NCBI GenBank assembly: GCA_002633025.1
Contig: NMRB01002289.1
Location: 29,437-93,436, forward strand
Length of the DNA: 64,000 nt
Source: Notospermus geniculatus
Lineage: Eukaryota > Nemertea > Pilidiophora > Heteronemertea > Lineidae
Direction: 5' to 3'
In this document: positions 1 to 10,316 of the stretch, one piece after another
How the letters are laid out: the number at the start of each line of letters is the position of its first letter
How positions within the stretch are numbered: position 1 is the stretch's first letter
Program-made: the position numbers and the translations under genes
The notes under the pieces: generated by a model
Told to the model about the DNA's origin: nothing
The model's database searches: none
What the model saw: only the letters and a program-made list of their open reading frames with translations

Positions 1-787
1 CCTACGCCCTACTGTGTATAGGACGGAATAAGCCGCACGAGGAGAAAAACCAATATTCAGGATACAATAGAACATATTGTAACCCGGGCACTGGTTTACA
101 GGTACATTCATTTACACTTATACACCTGTTTCGTTCAAAACGAAAGAAAGAGAATCGGACGGGTTAAAATCATTGCTCTCACATAATATTTTTTAGATAT
201 TGCCGGTTATAAACTTGCCCAGACGTTTATCTTCAATACGTACCGGTAATGTGATGTGTTTGTTGTCGGCACGATGGATTTTTTTCTCACAAGATCATAA
301 CCGGCGCAAAGTTTTCCACTTCTGCTTTATGTGTAAATACTACGCAATAATCTACCGGGAAAGACATTTTTAACGTATATAAAGAACTGACTAGTGTGAC
401 CACGTCTTTGCCTATCATTTGAATAAAAGCATAAAGGAATTCTTGATTCCTTTATGATACGACGCCAGTTTAATTTGCAGAAAGTAGATCACGAAGAAAA
501 GCTGAACACACAGACAAGTAGTGGCTTGCTAGTTTTGTGATATGTGACGCATTATCAGAAAAAAAGAATGGTGTGGGAGAATAACACGGAGATATCAACT
601 TGTCATTATAGTCTTAGGCCTGCAATATTCCTCCAGATCTGAACCACTGAAAGTTTTTCAGGCCTTCACTGCACATCAAGGAAGAGGCCGATTGAAGTTT
701 CGTTCTTACTCGGCTGTATTAAATCTCAAGCATTCTGTTATCAGATTGGTTAATTTTTAATAAAACTAAGTGTGACTTGAATTTTAA
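1..787. other. non-coding, nothing recognised
   Basis: No open frame with protein-like composition and no clear inverted or tandem repeat is visible here. It is AT-rich sequence leading into a retrotransposon remnant. Confidence 0.5.
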
Positions 788-1078
788 AAGTCATTTGTAC
801 ATGTACATAATTTTTCTGGTGTTAACGACCCTTCATGTGAGTGTGGACACCGTGCACTTTGCACCTTCTCCTCCAATGCCCTCGCCTTTGAAAGTCGTAC
901 TAAATTCTTTTCGGACCTTGGTTTGCTGCCTTCCTCTAACCATTTGACTTTTGATAGGTTGGGCTTGGCTTCGAAACTGGACCTTATTTCTAACGGTAGT
1001 CATATGTTCCCTTTGTCAGTAAATAAATTGATATTATCGCTTTCTGCCCATTACATCTATACTTTGTCAAATAGGTAA
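788..1078 (+). pseudogene. C-terminal remnant of a non-LTR retrotransposon (LINE)
   Basis: A frame stays open for 96 codons to the TAA at 1076-1078. It contains a CxCGH start of a zinc-knuckle-like segment followed by a Leu/Ser-rich tail ending near HYIYTLSNR, the composition usual at the C-terminus of LINE ORF2 proteins. It is followed by T-rich sequence and, at about 1600, an AATAAATCC end, like a LINE 3' UTR. A 295-bp MITE sits in that presumed 3' UTR. No reverse transcriptase core remains. The family is not identified and the call rests on style and context. Confidence 0.35.
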
Positions 1079-1242
1079 CCGTCCGGTTCCGCAGTCAACA
1101 CCACATTTCCTGTGTATGTGTGTGTTCGGTTTCTATTTGTTTCTTCTTTCTTTCTTTTTAGTTATCGTTTAATTCTACTTATATTCTGTTATTGTCCCAC
1201 TGTCCCTATCATTATCATTACAGTTTATTTTTTATGGATAAG

Positions 1243-1537
1243 CAGGCCCGTAGCAGCCCTCTGATGAGTGGGGGGTCCCTGGCAGGGTCGGATCCAGGAT
1301 TGACAAAAAGGTTGGGTGCGTAGCTCGGCGAGGCGGTCAGGACCAGAAAGTGGAAGGCCAAAGGGGGGTCTGGGGGCCCTCCCCCAGAGAAAAATTAACA
1401 ATTTAAGTGCTTTAGATGCATTTTCCTGGGATCTGAGAGCAAAAATGTGGACACTATAAAATGGACATTTGGGCCAAGGCATTTTTGGCACAAAAAGTGG
1501 GGGGGGGGCCTGGGACCCCCCGGCTGCTACGGGCCTG
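1243..1537. mobile_element. 295-bp MITE, TIR CAGGCCCGTAGCAGCC
   Basis: The 16-bp terminal inverted repeats are perfect (CAGGCCCGTAGCAGCC and its complement). ATAAG is present directly on both sides (1238-1242 and 1538-1542), a likely 5-bp target duplication. The interior contains a G-run and a GGATCCAGGATT motif. It splits a LINE-like 3' region, so it is younger than that remnant. Confidence 0.75.
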
Positions 1538-1663
1538 ATAAGGGCTATTAATGCCTTAGGCGTCAGCCCTGTCTTTTATATGTATCACATTATGTACTAA
1601 ATAAATCCATTATTATGATCAGATCAGTTCTTTCTGGATTTATGAAAAAGAAAGTTGTCATTA

Positions 1664-1920
1664 GGGCCGTTTAGAGGACAGGCAAAAATCCACATACGAT
1701 CCGATCGAATCCGATTGTGGTTCAAAACTCTTGCGTGTAAACGCTACCCAATGCGGTGCAATGTGGATTTATAATGGTCCCGAATCCACATTGGACCGCA
1801 TTGGACCACATACGACCACATTCAAATCTCCTCTAACGCAAATGAGAACCGATGCGGGTCGATCGGATCCAATCGGATTGAATCTGAATGTGTTTTTTTG
1901 GCTCGTCGTCTAAACGGCCC
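1664..1920. mobile_element. MITE with TA target, TIR GGGCCGTTTAGA
   Basis: GGGCCGTTTAGA at the left is mirrored by TCTAAACGGCCC-like sequence at the right, flanked by TA on both sides as in Tc1/mariner-type insertions. The interior repeats ATCCGATCGAATCC-like and CACATTGGACC-like motifs. No coding capacity. Confidence 0.65.
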
Positions 1921-1921
1921 T

Positions 1922-2045
1922 AATGGGTCATATGAATAAAGACTAGTAAATGCTTTTACTTGAATTTTGCAATACAAATGCACTAGGCAATGCTGTGCTC
2001 ATTTCAAGTAAAAGCATTTGCTAGTCTTTATTTATATGACCCATT
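1922..2045. mobile_element. 124-bp hairpin MITE
   Basis: About 43-bp nearly perfect arms (starting AATGGGTCATATGAATAAAG) close on a ~38-bp loop. It directly abuts the preceding MITE at 1920 and the next at 2046. Confidence 0.7.
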
Positions 2046-2437
2046 GGGTGATATGAATAAAAACAAGTAATAACTTTTACTCCAGTTTTTGAAGTATTTA
2101 CTGGTGACTATATGAATAAAACAGGAGTAATTACTGCAAGAAATTACTTGTAGCTACTACTAATAAGTATTAGTTAATACTCGTGCAGTAGTTACTCCAA
2201 AAACAGTAAATACTGCCGAGGATATGAATAATCAGCAGTATTAATTTCAGTACGGCGAACCCAGGATCAGACGAGTAAGAACTACTACGGGCAGAAGTGA
2301 TTACTTTGCAGTAAAAGCAACTGTTTATTCATATGAATTCAAGTATTCACTTCTATTTGGAGTAAAAATGTGGAACTAGTTACTTTTACTTTTAGTAACT
2401 ACTAGCTAGTAGATACTGATTTTTATTCATATCACCC
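2046..2437. mobile_element. 392-bp MITE, TIR GGGTGATATGAATAAAAA
   Basis: Perfect 18-bp terminal inverted repeats. The interior holds further copies of ATATGAATAA in both orientations (about 2108, 2222, 2324), as if built from nested smaller hairpins. Confidence 0.7.
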
Positions 2438-3808
2438 TTTGTCTCGAGTAAGTCTGATGACGTGCCGGTTGGCATAAAAGTCCATAAACAATATGATACT
2501 GCATTTGATTGCCGAGTAAATATTTTTCATGGTAAGACCGAGTAAAACAAAAGCTGAAAGTTGATCCACCAAGAGTCGGAATTAATCATGCACGTTCATC
2601 ATGGCAATTCTCATCATAACCCAGTGCAAAAAGTGACCCATCCATACCTCGTTACTCATCACAACCCACTGGTTATCGGGCTGATATGACCCCTTATCTA
2701 TCAACAGGCACACATGGAGCATTGCCGTGGTCAGTGACGTGACTGAGTCCTGATTGCACGGAGTCACTTATAAGATCGAAGGAAGAAGATTGATTGTTTG
2801 ATGAAAATGATTGACCAAAATAAATTAGATGAAAGAGTGGTCGTGTGCCGCGGCCATAGGTTTGTTGTCGTACGTACTGTACGGTACAAGCCTACATTCA
2901 CTTGATTCAATCGCTGTAAAGTAGGCCCTAAACATATCCTGCTTTAGTATGCTTTTGTGGACAAAGGAGGATTTGTGCCAGGCCTACAATATTCACCGAA
3001 CCGTGGTATGATATGAATAAGCGATTGAACAAACTTTGAAAAGAAGATTTTTTTTTCACCATTATTGACCAATCCCTAACTTTATTTGGCAACATAAAGC
3101 ATTGCACACCCAAATGTCTTAAAAACGAACCAAGCTCGACAAATCTGGTTCATAACGAAGGAACATTTTGTTGATAGCAACGATTTGCCGATGATAGTTA
3201 TAACTTGATATTTACAACTGATGAGAACCAACGCACTAAAGATTCAAACACCAGAAAGTCGAATACTGTGCCAGCTACAAAAGGTGAGTAGTCACGTTTA
3301 CCAATCCACAATTATCCCATACGGAATGAATCTTCTGAAAATTGAAATTTCGATGGCGTGGACTGTCCTTTAATGTATCATAACGCATTAGCCGCCATTG
3401 TTCAATCAGGACGAAAAGGAAACTAAAACATATCTGAGGGATTTAGGGCCTACTCACCTCAATTACCTGAACAAGAAACAGGATTAATATCAGTTTGTGA
3501 TCATACTAGGCCTACATATACTCGTGCAGCCTTGTTCTCCTTTGTTGGTTCTGGCGTTGACTTTCACGTTCAGATGACATGATTTACAGCATTTGGTCCA
3601 TTTTTAGCTTGGCGTATCTGTGAGCTCGATAGAGATTCTTCACAACTCCGAGGTAATGAGCTAATAAATACATAATTAGCCATGTGCTTGGCCGTCAACA
3701 GGCCTAATGCACTACAACTCTACGCAATTCAGCACTAGTTGTCTTTTTTTACAACAGACAGGGGTCATTCACTCACAGACTGCTGTAGTACATGTGACTT
3801 TATATGAC
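2438..3808. other. non-coding, nothing recognised
   Basis: No convincing exon. One more ATATGAATAA motif lies near 3009, but without a partner arm that I could place. Confidence 0.4.
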
Positions 3809-3876
3809 CTTGGAGGAATTATACTGTAGTGTATAATACATGTACATGTATATACTGTCAGTATAATTCCTCCAAG
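3809..3876. mobile_element. 68-bp hairpin, arms CTTGGAGGAATTATACTG
   Basis: Perfect 18-bp arms at 3809-3826 and 3859-3876 around an AT-rich loop containing TACATGTACATGTA. The same arm sequence recurs near 19311, 49653 and 51491. Confidence 0.7.
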
Positions 3877-3959
3877 ACATTTGACAAATCACATACATGT
3901 ATTAAGAAACTGAAATGATAAGAAAGGTAGTTTGGAAAACATTCCAGTTAAAACCTGGT

Positions 3960-4155
3960 ATCTTTTAGTAAACCCCATTGACACTGACGGCCATTATGGC
4001 CGCATCAATGGGGACCCAAGGCCACTCCTCAACAGGTGTCACTACTGGTTAAAACTATTGAAATGAAACTGACATCCCAGTCCTGATCAATTTCCCACAG
4101 AAATGGCGTCCATGGTATAAGAATGGGTTTCGGTTTGCTGCCCTCTAACTAGGAT
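3960..4155 (+). repeat. dispersed repeat, copy 1
   Basis: Shares a diverged ~150-bp block with 58590-58740 (same strand) and 22105-22260 (opposite strand). Markers are AGGTGTCACTA, TGAAATGAAA, CCTGATCAATTTCCCAC and GGCGTCCAT in that order. Confidence 0.55.
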
Positions 4156-4415
4156 CCCCATTGTTATGAATTCTATGCTAATTAGGGCATGACGTCACGT
4201 TAAGAACCTCTATGCGGTGTCCGCCGTAGTCGGCGTAGCCTCGCTTATGTCGCCCTACGCTGTGATAGAAATAGCGTCAACAAGTTGCAACTGATAACTT
4301 ATGTCGCCACCGACTAAAAAAACACCGATCGGTCGCAACTACCTGGAACTAGATAATCGCCGTCTTTTGAATGCTTATGTCGACACTCTTTTGATTTTAA
4401 GTAACGTGGTGATTA

Positions 4416-5778
4416 GCCTGGTTCTCTGGCCACCGTCTAGATGGCGCTGCGTAGACGGTGGCCAGGTAGACTGGTACCCGGTCTTCTGGGCAGCTTGCAT
4501 TCGAAGACCGGTGAAACCAAATGATTTGAGCCGGAATTCCGGCTCGTAACGTCATTCTACAGCATTCTACAGCAATGCATTCTCCCGAACTAAATATAGA
4601 CCAGCGGGCGCCATGATGGTTTTATGCATTTGTTTGCGTCTGTCCTAGTATTTTTAATCAGGACAGTGTTCGGTCTAGTGGCCAGGCAGTAGCCGCGAGT
4701 TCCACCAGGAATTCCTGGTGAAGGGTAAGGCCTCGGGATTCATAGCGTCAATTAATCTGACAAATGAAAAGGACGAATTTGGGAATAATGATAGAGAAAA
4801 AATAAGGATTTAGCTAATTCATACTTGATACATACAACACTGGTGAAAAGAACGAGCATTTATGAGTTTGAAGTATTTTTTTACTTGGTCGAATCGATTA
4901 CTCAGAATGGTAGGCTGGCTTTGTCTCCTGCCCAAAATAGGTCATCCCGTTGTAATGACGTCACATTCTCATCATGCTCAATAGGCCGTGGGCCAAAAGC
5001 TGTATCTTGTCAGTTCGTGGTGACTCTCTGGGGGCAACTTTATTTCGTTTTTATTTCAGAGAAAAGGTCATTTTCAAGTAATTTTCAAAAAGTTCCCGCG
5101 TTAAAAGTTGCTCCTAAGTTTTTAATAATGGGATTTGAATTTCATCATTGGATATCAATTAGACGCTACAATGGAGCTATGTACAGGAGAATGGGTGACG
5201 ATGTACAGCTAACTTTTGAACGGTTGGATTTACACCCCATAAATGTATTACCAACAGATAGAAATATGCTGCCTCGGAATCAAATAAGCGTCCTAAACCT
5301 GGGTTCAGATTGCTGTAACATGGTGTTTCCGCAGAACGCCATAAGGACGCTGACCACTACCGAAAATGGGTCATTTTTGTGATATTAAAATTGTCATAAC
5401 TTTCTTGATATTTGACTGATTTTGTTCATATTTATATCATTTTAAAAGTCTTTTCAAGCTCTCTCCAATGATGTTTGTTTGGTTAAAATCGGATAAAGTT
5501 GATTTTTTACGTCACACAAGGGTTTACTCTTTTCATTGATATGTCGTTAATTAACAGCTAATTACTAATTAAGGAGCAACTATTTTTGCGGGAACTTTGC
5601 ATTTTCTGACAGTTCAGACCACTAATTACCTAAATCAAGTGGAGTTCTCTTGCCCCCAGAAAGTCACCACGAACTCAAAAACTAAGCCCCGCACAGATTT
5701 TGGCCCACGGCCTACAACGGCTACTGCCTGGCCTCCGTCTACGCAACGCCATCTGGACGGTGGCCAGAAAACCAGGCT
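4416..5778. mobile_element. 1.36 kb fold-back transposon with 12-bp target duplication
   Basis: The ends are inverted copies (GCCTGGTTCTCTGGCCACCG at the left). ACGTGGTGATTA is repeated directly at 4404-4415 and 5779-5790. Further inverted blocks inside (about 4975-5045 with 5639-5720, and 5085-5115 with 5570-5600) make it a long fold-back. An open frame at 4825-5382 lies in it. I do not recognise its product, and part of its DNA (around 5176-5220) recurs near 40374-40415, so it is repeat sequence rather than a host gene. Confidence 0.7.
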
Positions 5779-5952
5779 ACGTGGTGATTAAGTCACGTGG
5801 TCACGTTAGGTCACGTGGAATGTAAAGCGACTTTCATTGGCTGTCTTCTCAGTATACCGGTTCCTCGCTATTGTGGGCGCGCTTATGTCGACTATGATAA
5901 GCAGATACAGTTGTCAACTAGTCGCTGAAGTTGAACACGTCCGATTTTCAGG

Positions 5953-6055
5953 GGGTCCGTATTCATAAACATAGTCAAAGTGTGATACTTATCTTTTGTG
6001 TTGAACAAAGGATAAGTGTCACACTTAGACTTAAGTAGTTTTATGAATATGGGCC
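5953..6055. mobile_element. ~103-bp hairpin MITE (GGNCCGTATTCATAAA ends)
   Basis: Nearly the whole length pairs with itself: GTCCGTATTCATAAA at the left, TTTATGAATATGGGCC at the right, and an inner AGTGTGAYACTTATC stem. Confidence 0.65.
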
Positions 6056-6500
6056 TAGTTACTCGCTGACGCCCGAGAGCTTATGTCACCTAGTATTTGT
6101 GACTGATTAGTTCCAACTACGCGCCGATTATCAGTTGCCAACTAGTTCTGACTGCACGTAAGGGCGACATAAGCGAGCCTTTAGCAGAGCACGTTCCGTT
6201 ACCGCTAGTCCGATAGGCACTAATCTTGGCACAGATGTGCCCAACCTCCAACAGGGACAATCATAGAATTGTTCCTGCTTGAACTCACTTCCATGTTGAT
6301 GACGCGCAGCGGAGTTATCTACTTTACGCAGGCCACTGATCATGTGACCAGCGTCCTACTTTCCTGATTGTGGTCAAAATGGCGGCTGTTGCCAAAGTTG
6401 CCAGGGACACTGAATTTGAGCAAGCCAAACGTTGCAATATTAAATAAACGATATCCCACATAAATATTACAATAAATCGGAAAGTCGTCTCCGAATATTT
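6056..6500. other. non-coding, nothing recognised
   Basis: No exon or clear repeat. The stretch 6455-6720 that follows contains several copies of a CAYATAAATATYAC motif. Confidence 0.35.
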
Positions 6501-6507
6501 CGCAAAT

Positions 6508-6535
6508 TTTCGACCCCAATCGGGGTCTTCCTCAG
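6508..6535 (-). ncRNA. hammerhead-ribozyme-like core, retroelement-derived
   Basis: Read on the minus strand: CTGAGGA (fits CUGANGA), then a GACCCC/GGGGTC stem with a 4-nt loop, then GAAA. This is the order and spacing of the hammerhead catalytic core, as reported in Penelope-like retroelements. The stem III and cleavage-site side (TTTGCG...) does not form a clear helix, so this copy is probably decayed. Confidence 0.4.
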
Positions 6536-6755
6536 GCGCTATGTAGAAGAGATCCCAGAGGTGAATGCAGAAATATTACCACATAAATATTACGTGCATA
6601 AAAATTAGGTTTACATTGTATAAATATCTTTGTATTCAATAAAAAATGTGTCCAATGAAATTTTTTATCACGAACTAAAAATATCGCATACAAATATTTT
6701 TATCCAACATAAATATCACACCCAGAAGAAGCAAAAGTTTTCCATTCAACACGAA

Positions 6756-6893
6756 GGGCCGTATTCAAAAAGGGTGTTTAAGATTTAGACGCGTGTAACT
6801 TCGTCAAATGTACGATGGAAGTGTGAGCATTTAGTGAAGTTACATGCGTCTAAGTCTTCATCGCACGATTATCACCTTTTTTGAATACGGTCC
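6756..6893. mobile_element. 138-bp hairpin MITE, family with 17662-17788
   Basis: GGGCCGTATTCAAAAA at the left pairs with TTTTTTGAATACGGTCC at the right. The inner stem carries TTAGACGCGTGTAACTTC. A second copy with the same inner stem lies at 17662-17788. Confidence 0.7.
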
Positions 6894-7498
6894 GAAATAT
6901 TTTGGTTCAAACATCAGAGTCCTTTATTAGAAGATTGGTCAGTCTGTCTGACGTGAAAAATATTCATTCGATAATGAAAATACTAGTATCCATTCGATAA
7001 TGAGAGCCCTCTATTGGGAAGATACATGCACCAGTCCATCTTAAAACGATGGTCCTGATTGGCTCCCAGGCCGATGGCTGTCTATGTTCCTTAGAGCCCC
7101 TACTGTATGTTCCTTATTAGCGCCACCTTGTCTACTCAGACTGGCAGTTAAATGTGAATTAAAGGCCTTATACACCCCCTGTCCAGACAAATTTTAATGA
7201 GGTCGAATTGACTGCAGGCAATGCTGTAATGCACTTTTTAATATGTTAGGAACTGTGGCTGTTGACGGTGGAAAAGAAAAAAAGAGGCGACCAGATTGGT
7301 AGGACAGAAAGAGAATACATGGTCTGTCAAATCAAAATCCTTGGCACAGTTCAATGTTGTCCTACCCTGGTCTAGCAGATAATTTACTCGGCCTATTTGG
7401 CCAGCATGCATTAAATAAACATGGAAAACATATTCCAACCTGTGCCTGCCACAACTATGAAGTTAAGGAGTCAGTTAAGGGAACTGTGACCACACAAG
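6894..7498. other. non-coding, nothing recognised
   Basis: No exon supported. A repeated TATTCATTCGATAATGA / ATCCATTCGATAATGA pair occurs near 6960-7005. Confidence 0.4.
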
Positions 7499-7556
7499 GG
7501 ACCGTATTCTAGAAGCTTCCTTAACTCTAAGGTTTACCTTTAGCTATTTTTTGTGA
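7499..7556 (+). mobile_element. single arm of the 35190-35308 MITE family
   Basis: GACCGTATTCTAGAAGCTTC followed by CTTAACTCTAAGG and ACCTTTAGCTA matches the arm of the complete hairpin at 35190-35308. No matching right arm was found nearby. Confidence 0.5.
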
Positions 7557-8067
7557 GCAAGCACATGGTTGTACACGTTAAGAATTTTCTTAAATACATG
7601 TATTAGGAATTTTCTCAACTCAGTAGAATTTCTCTTAGTAACGAAAACCTCTAGTAAGGCAGGAACTGCGTGGCTTCTGTCAGTACGTGGTTCTGTATCT
7701 GCAGCAAGAAGATCGATAATGAAGAGTATTCTCGCTCTATCAAAGCGAATCACTTGTAGTACTGTATATATCATCATCTGGGTACAAATCAAGGATTTTC
7801 ACGGTCCCGAAATATCATTGATATGCGCACTGCCCTTTCCACTTCATTAACTTCAATGTAACCAACAAAATAAGCAATGAAGAAATGATGCTGCTGCACA
7901 GCTTTGAATAGATCAAAGACACAAGTTTTTGCTGGATATAAGGACAGGACAACATTTTCACTTATGAGACTTTATGAGGGACCTTAATGTTAAGGAGATT
8001 TTTAAGAAAATTCTCATCTTAAAGCTGAACTGCATGAACAAAAACCACAGCGCCGCAGTATGGTGGT

Positions 8068-8290
8068 CTACAGAAGTGCAAACGCCCTTCGAAACACCTC
8101 CAGAACATNATGTGTTATCAGGAGGACACGGTACTCAATGCGCGCTCTAACAGGCAGCCAGTGCAGATCTCGCAAGATAGGAGTGATGTGATCCCTTTTC
8201 CCATGTTTCCTAGTCCTGGTAAGGAGCCTAGCAGCACAGTTTTGAGCTTTTTGCAGTCTGCATTTGTCATTTGTTCTTCTGGCACATTCA
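8068..8290 (-). pseudogene. CR1/L2-type LINE reverse transcriptase fragment
   Basis: Translated on the minus strand this gives QNCAARLLTRTRKHGKRDHI and then ILRDLHWLPVRARIEY, a conserved stretch of the C-terminal part of CR1/L2/jockey-type reverse transcriptases ('QNxAARLLT...HITPxLxxLHWLPVxxRIxYK'). It is short, carries an assembly n at 8109, and has no upstream catalytic domain, so it is a dead 5'-truncated copy. It lies just upstream of the first coding exon of the TRIM-like gene. Confidence 0.75.
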
Positions 8291-8325
8291 CCCAGGTGAG
8301 CACATGGTCCATGGACCATTTCATT

Positions 8326-8340
8326 TTGTTATATTTGCAG
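8326..8340 (+). other. 3' splice site in the 5' UTR of the TRIM-like gene
   Basis: A T-rich tract ends in TATATTTGCAG at 8340, five bases before the chosen ATG. It implies an upstream non-coding exon that I could not locate. The tract grades into repeat-derived sequence shared with 48778-48812. Confidence 0.65.
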
Positions 8341-8345
8341 ACAAC

Positions 8346-10316
8346 ATGCAACGTAAAGCTATTGAGGTTCTACGCGAAAACCTTGAATGCTCCATATGTA
8401 AAGAGATTTATGAGGAACCGAAAATAATTGGAAGCTGCCGCCACTCTCTTTGTAAAAAGTGCCTGCACACTCTAATACAAGATTTAAATGTCGGTGGTAC
8501 GTTCATGTGCCCTCTTTGTCGAGGAACATACCGCGTCCCGCAGAAAAGAGAGGAAGGATTCGCCACAGATGATGTTCTTATAAAATCCATTCAAAAATAC
8601 TACGACCTTCTAGATTCAATCAAACCACGGGAAAAATGTTCCTCCTGCAAGAATTCTGATGCCTCCCATTGTTGTCCGCAGTGCAAGGACATCAGGTTAT
8701 GTGAAGACTGTGGCCAAAAACACACAGAGACCAAAAGTCACGAAGTGAGTCTGTTGTGTTCAGATCACGGTCGACCACTTGATCAGATCTGTACAAGTTG
8801 TGATAGGCCTAGTCCATTATGTGTCGTCTGCTACAAAGTACACGAAACACTCCAGTATGAAAATCATCAAGTACTTGGATTAAAGGATTGGATAAAATCG
8901 AAGAAAGAAAAGTTAGAAAAAGTATTTGAAAATGCGCAAGCGGCATACGACCCACTTATTGAGCACGAAAACGAGCTGAAGAAACAGCTGGATGAGGCGA
9001 AAACGACATTGCAGGAAAGGAAGGAAAATGCCGACATGAACTTTCGTATTAATGAAGAAAAGTTCGACAAAACCATCGTCGAATATGGAGAAAAGGCTGA
9101 GAAACTCCGTTCAGAGTTGGAACACGTGGAAGGGGAAAAGGTGAAACAGGAAGAACGGAAGAAGACGCTTAGAGATATACAGCAGCCATTTTTTGACAGT
9201 CTCGACCGGGAATGTGACCACAATAAGGAAATGATCCAGAAGAACGTAACAGATATCACAGACATGCTGAAAGACTTTACTAACAAAACACCAACCAAAC
9301 GCGATGAATTGTTGTCCGAAGAATTGCTCATCAAAGCAGACCTTTTTGAAAATATCAGGCGTACTTACACCAGGATGATGGAAATTTCAGACGCTTCCAA
9401 AAAAGACTGGGTGACGCCGTTTAGGGAGAGGATGAAAACAAATGATGACTTGTGTGAAGAATATGTCGCTTCTGCGGGACGATTCTCATCCGCTTCACTA
9501 TTGTTCAAGCTAAAAGTTCCTGATGGAAGTGTACACTTGTTGAGTGTTGCATTCATGTCAAAAGATCGCATAGCTGCATCTGGCCGGGTAGATGGAGATT
9601 TCAAGGTGTTACTATGGAACTTACCCTCTCTGGCCGCTAAGGTTATAATAGAAGAAAAAGTCGGCATACCTTACATTGCTGCATTAGGACAAGATCATCT
9701 AGTTGTCCTGAGATGGCGATCACCGATCCTTAGCGTCATGGATGTCGTCAGAGATACGAAGAGGGAAATCGATGTGAAGCTCTCAGATGACGCAATAGAA
9801 AATTTGTGGTCGGTTGAGGGTGTTAGTCGCGGAAACATTTTACTTTCATATGCCAGCGAAGAGGCTGACCGTGTTGTTTTGATCAACAGTGAAGGTAAGG
9901 TACTCCAGAATATCGAGACCAATCAAGGATATCGATTAGCATTCTGTAGAATCACAGGAATGGTTGTCATATGTACCAATACAGTCGACACAATCTCATG
10001 CTACCAGGTGGGTGAGAACAGCCTGACTCATGTCATGTCAGTACCTCATGGGGTGGAGAGGTTCGATTGTTATGATATCTGTTCAGGTACATTTGGTGAG
10101 GTGTTCATCGTTGGGATGATGAAAGGTGATAAACCCCAAGAGGTCAGGGTGTATCAACCTGACATTGATGCTGACAAGAAAAAAGTGTACATGAAACAAA
10201 TAGAAATCAATGGTAAACAGATGAGGGCTCAAGATTCTCCGAGATGCTCAGTGAAAGGAAACAGACTGGTGATCGGTTATGATGACAAAGTCCACGTACT
10301 TGACCTCTTGGTTTAA
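8346..10316 (+). CDS. TRIM-like RING / B-box / coiled-coil protein
   Basis: Single coding exon, 656 residues. RING finger of C3HC4 type at residues 15-58 (C15, C18, C31, H33, C36, C39, C55, C58), first B-box 98-132, second B-box 138-174 (CSDHGRPLDQIC, then CVVC and H), and a long Lys/Glu-rich coiled coil about 190-310. The C-terminal ~280 residues look like a degenerate beta-propeller of repeated ~40-residue hydrophobic strands. By family knowledge such proteins are cytosolic E3 ubiquitin ligases: the RING recruits the E2, the coiled coil dimerises and the C-terminal domain binds the target. I start at 8346 because a consensus splice acceptor ends at 8340. The frame also runs upstream to 8271, but that part is intron and repeat DNA. 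The target is unknown. Similar intron-poor TRIMs form large families in marine invertebrates, so no orthologue is named. Confidence 0.9.
   Translation: MQRKAIEVLRENLECSICKEIYEEPKIIGSCRHSLCKKCLHTLIQDLNVGGTFMCPLCRGTYRVPQKREEGFATDDVLIKSIQKYYDLLDSIKPREKCSSCKNSDASHCCPQCKDIRLCEDCGQKHTETKSHEVSLLCSDHGRPLDQICTSCDRPSPLCVVCYKVHETLQYENHQVLGLKDWIKSKKEKLEKVFENAQAAYDPLIEHENELKKQLDEAKTTLQERKENADMNFRINEEKFDKTIVEYGEKAEKLRSELEHVEGEKVKQEERKKTLRDIQQPFFDSLDRECDHNKEMIQKNVTDITDMLKDFTNKTPTKRDELLSEELLIKADLFENIRRTYTRMMEISDASKKDWVTPFRERMKTNDDLCEEYVASAGRFSSASLLFKLKVPDGSVHLLSVAFMSKDRIAASGRVDGDFKVLLWNLPSLAAKVIIEEKVGIPYIAALGQDHLVVLRWRSPILSVMDVVRDTKREIDVKLSDDAIENLWSVEGVSRGNILLSYASEEADRVVLINSEGKVLQNIETNQGYRLAFCRITGMVVICTNTVDTISCYQVGENSLTHVMSVPHGVERFDCYDICSGTFGEVFIVGMMKGDKPQEVRVYQPDIDADKKKVYMKQIEINGKQMRAQDSPRCSVKGNRLVIGYDDKVHVLDLLV

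Noticed and set aside
4825-5382. 185-codon frame as a host gene
   Set aside because: Lies wholly inside a fold-back transposon, part of it is repeated elsewhere in the window, and it has no recognisable domain.
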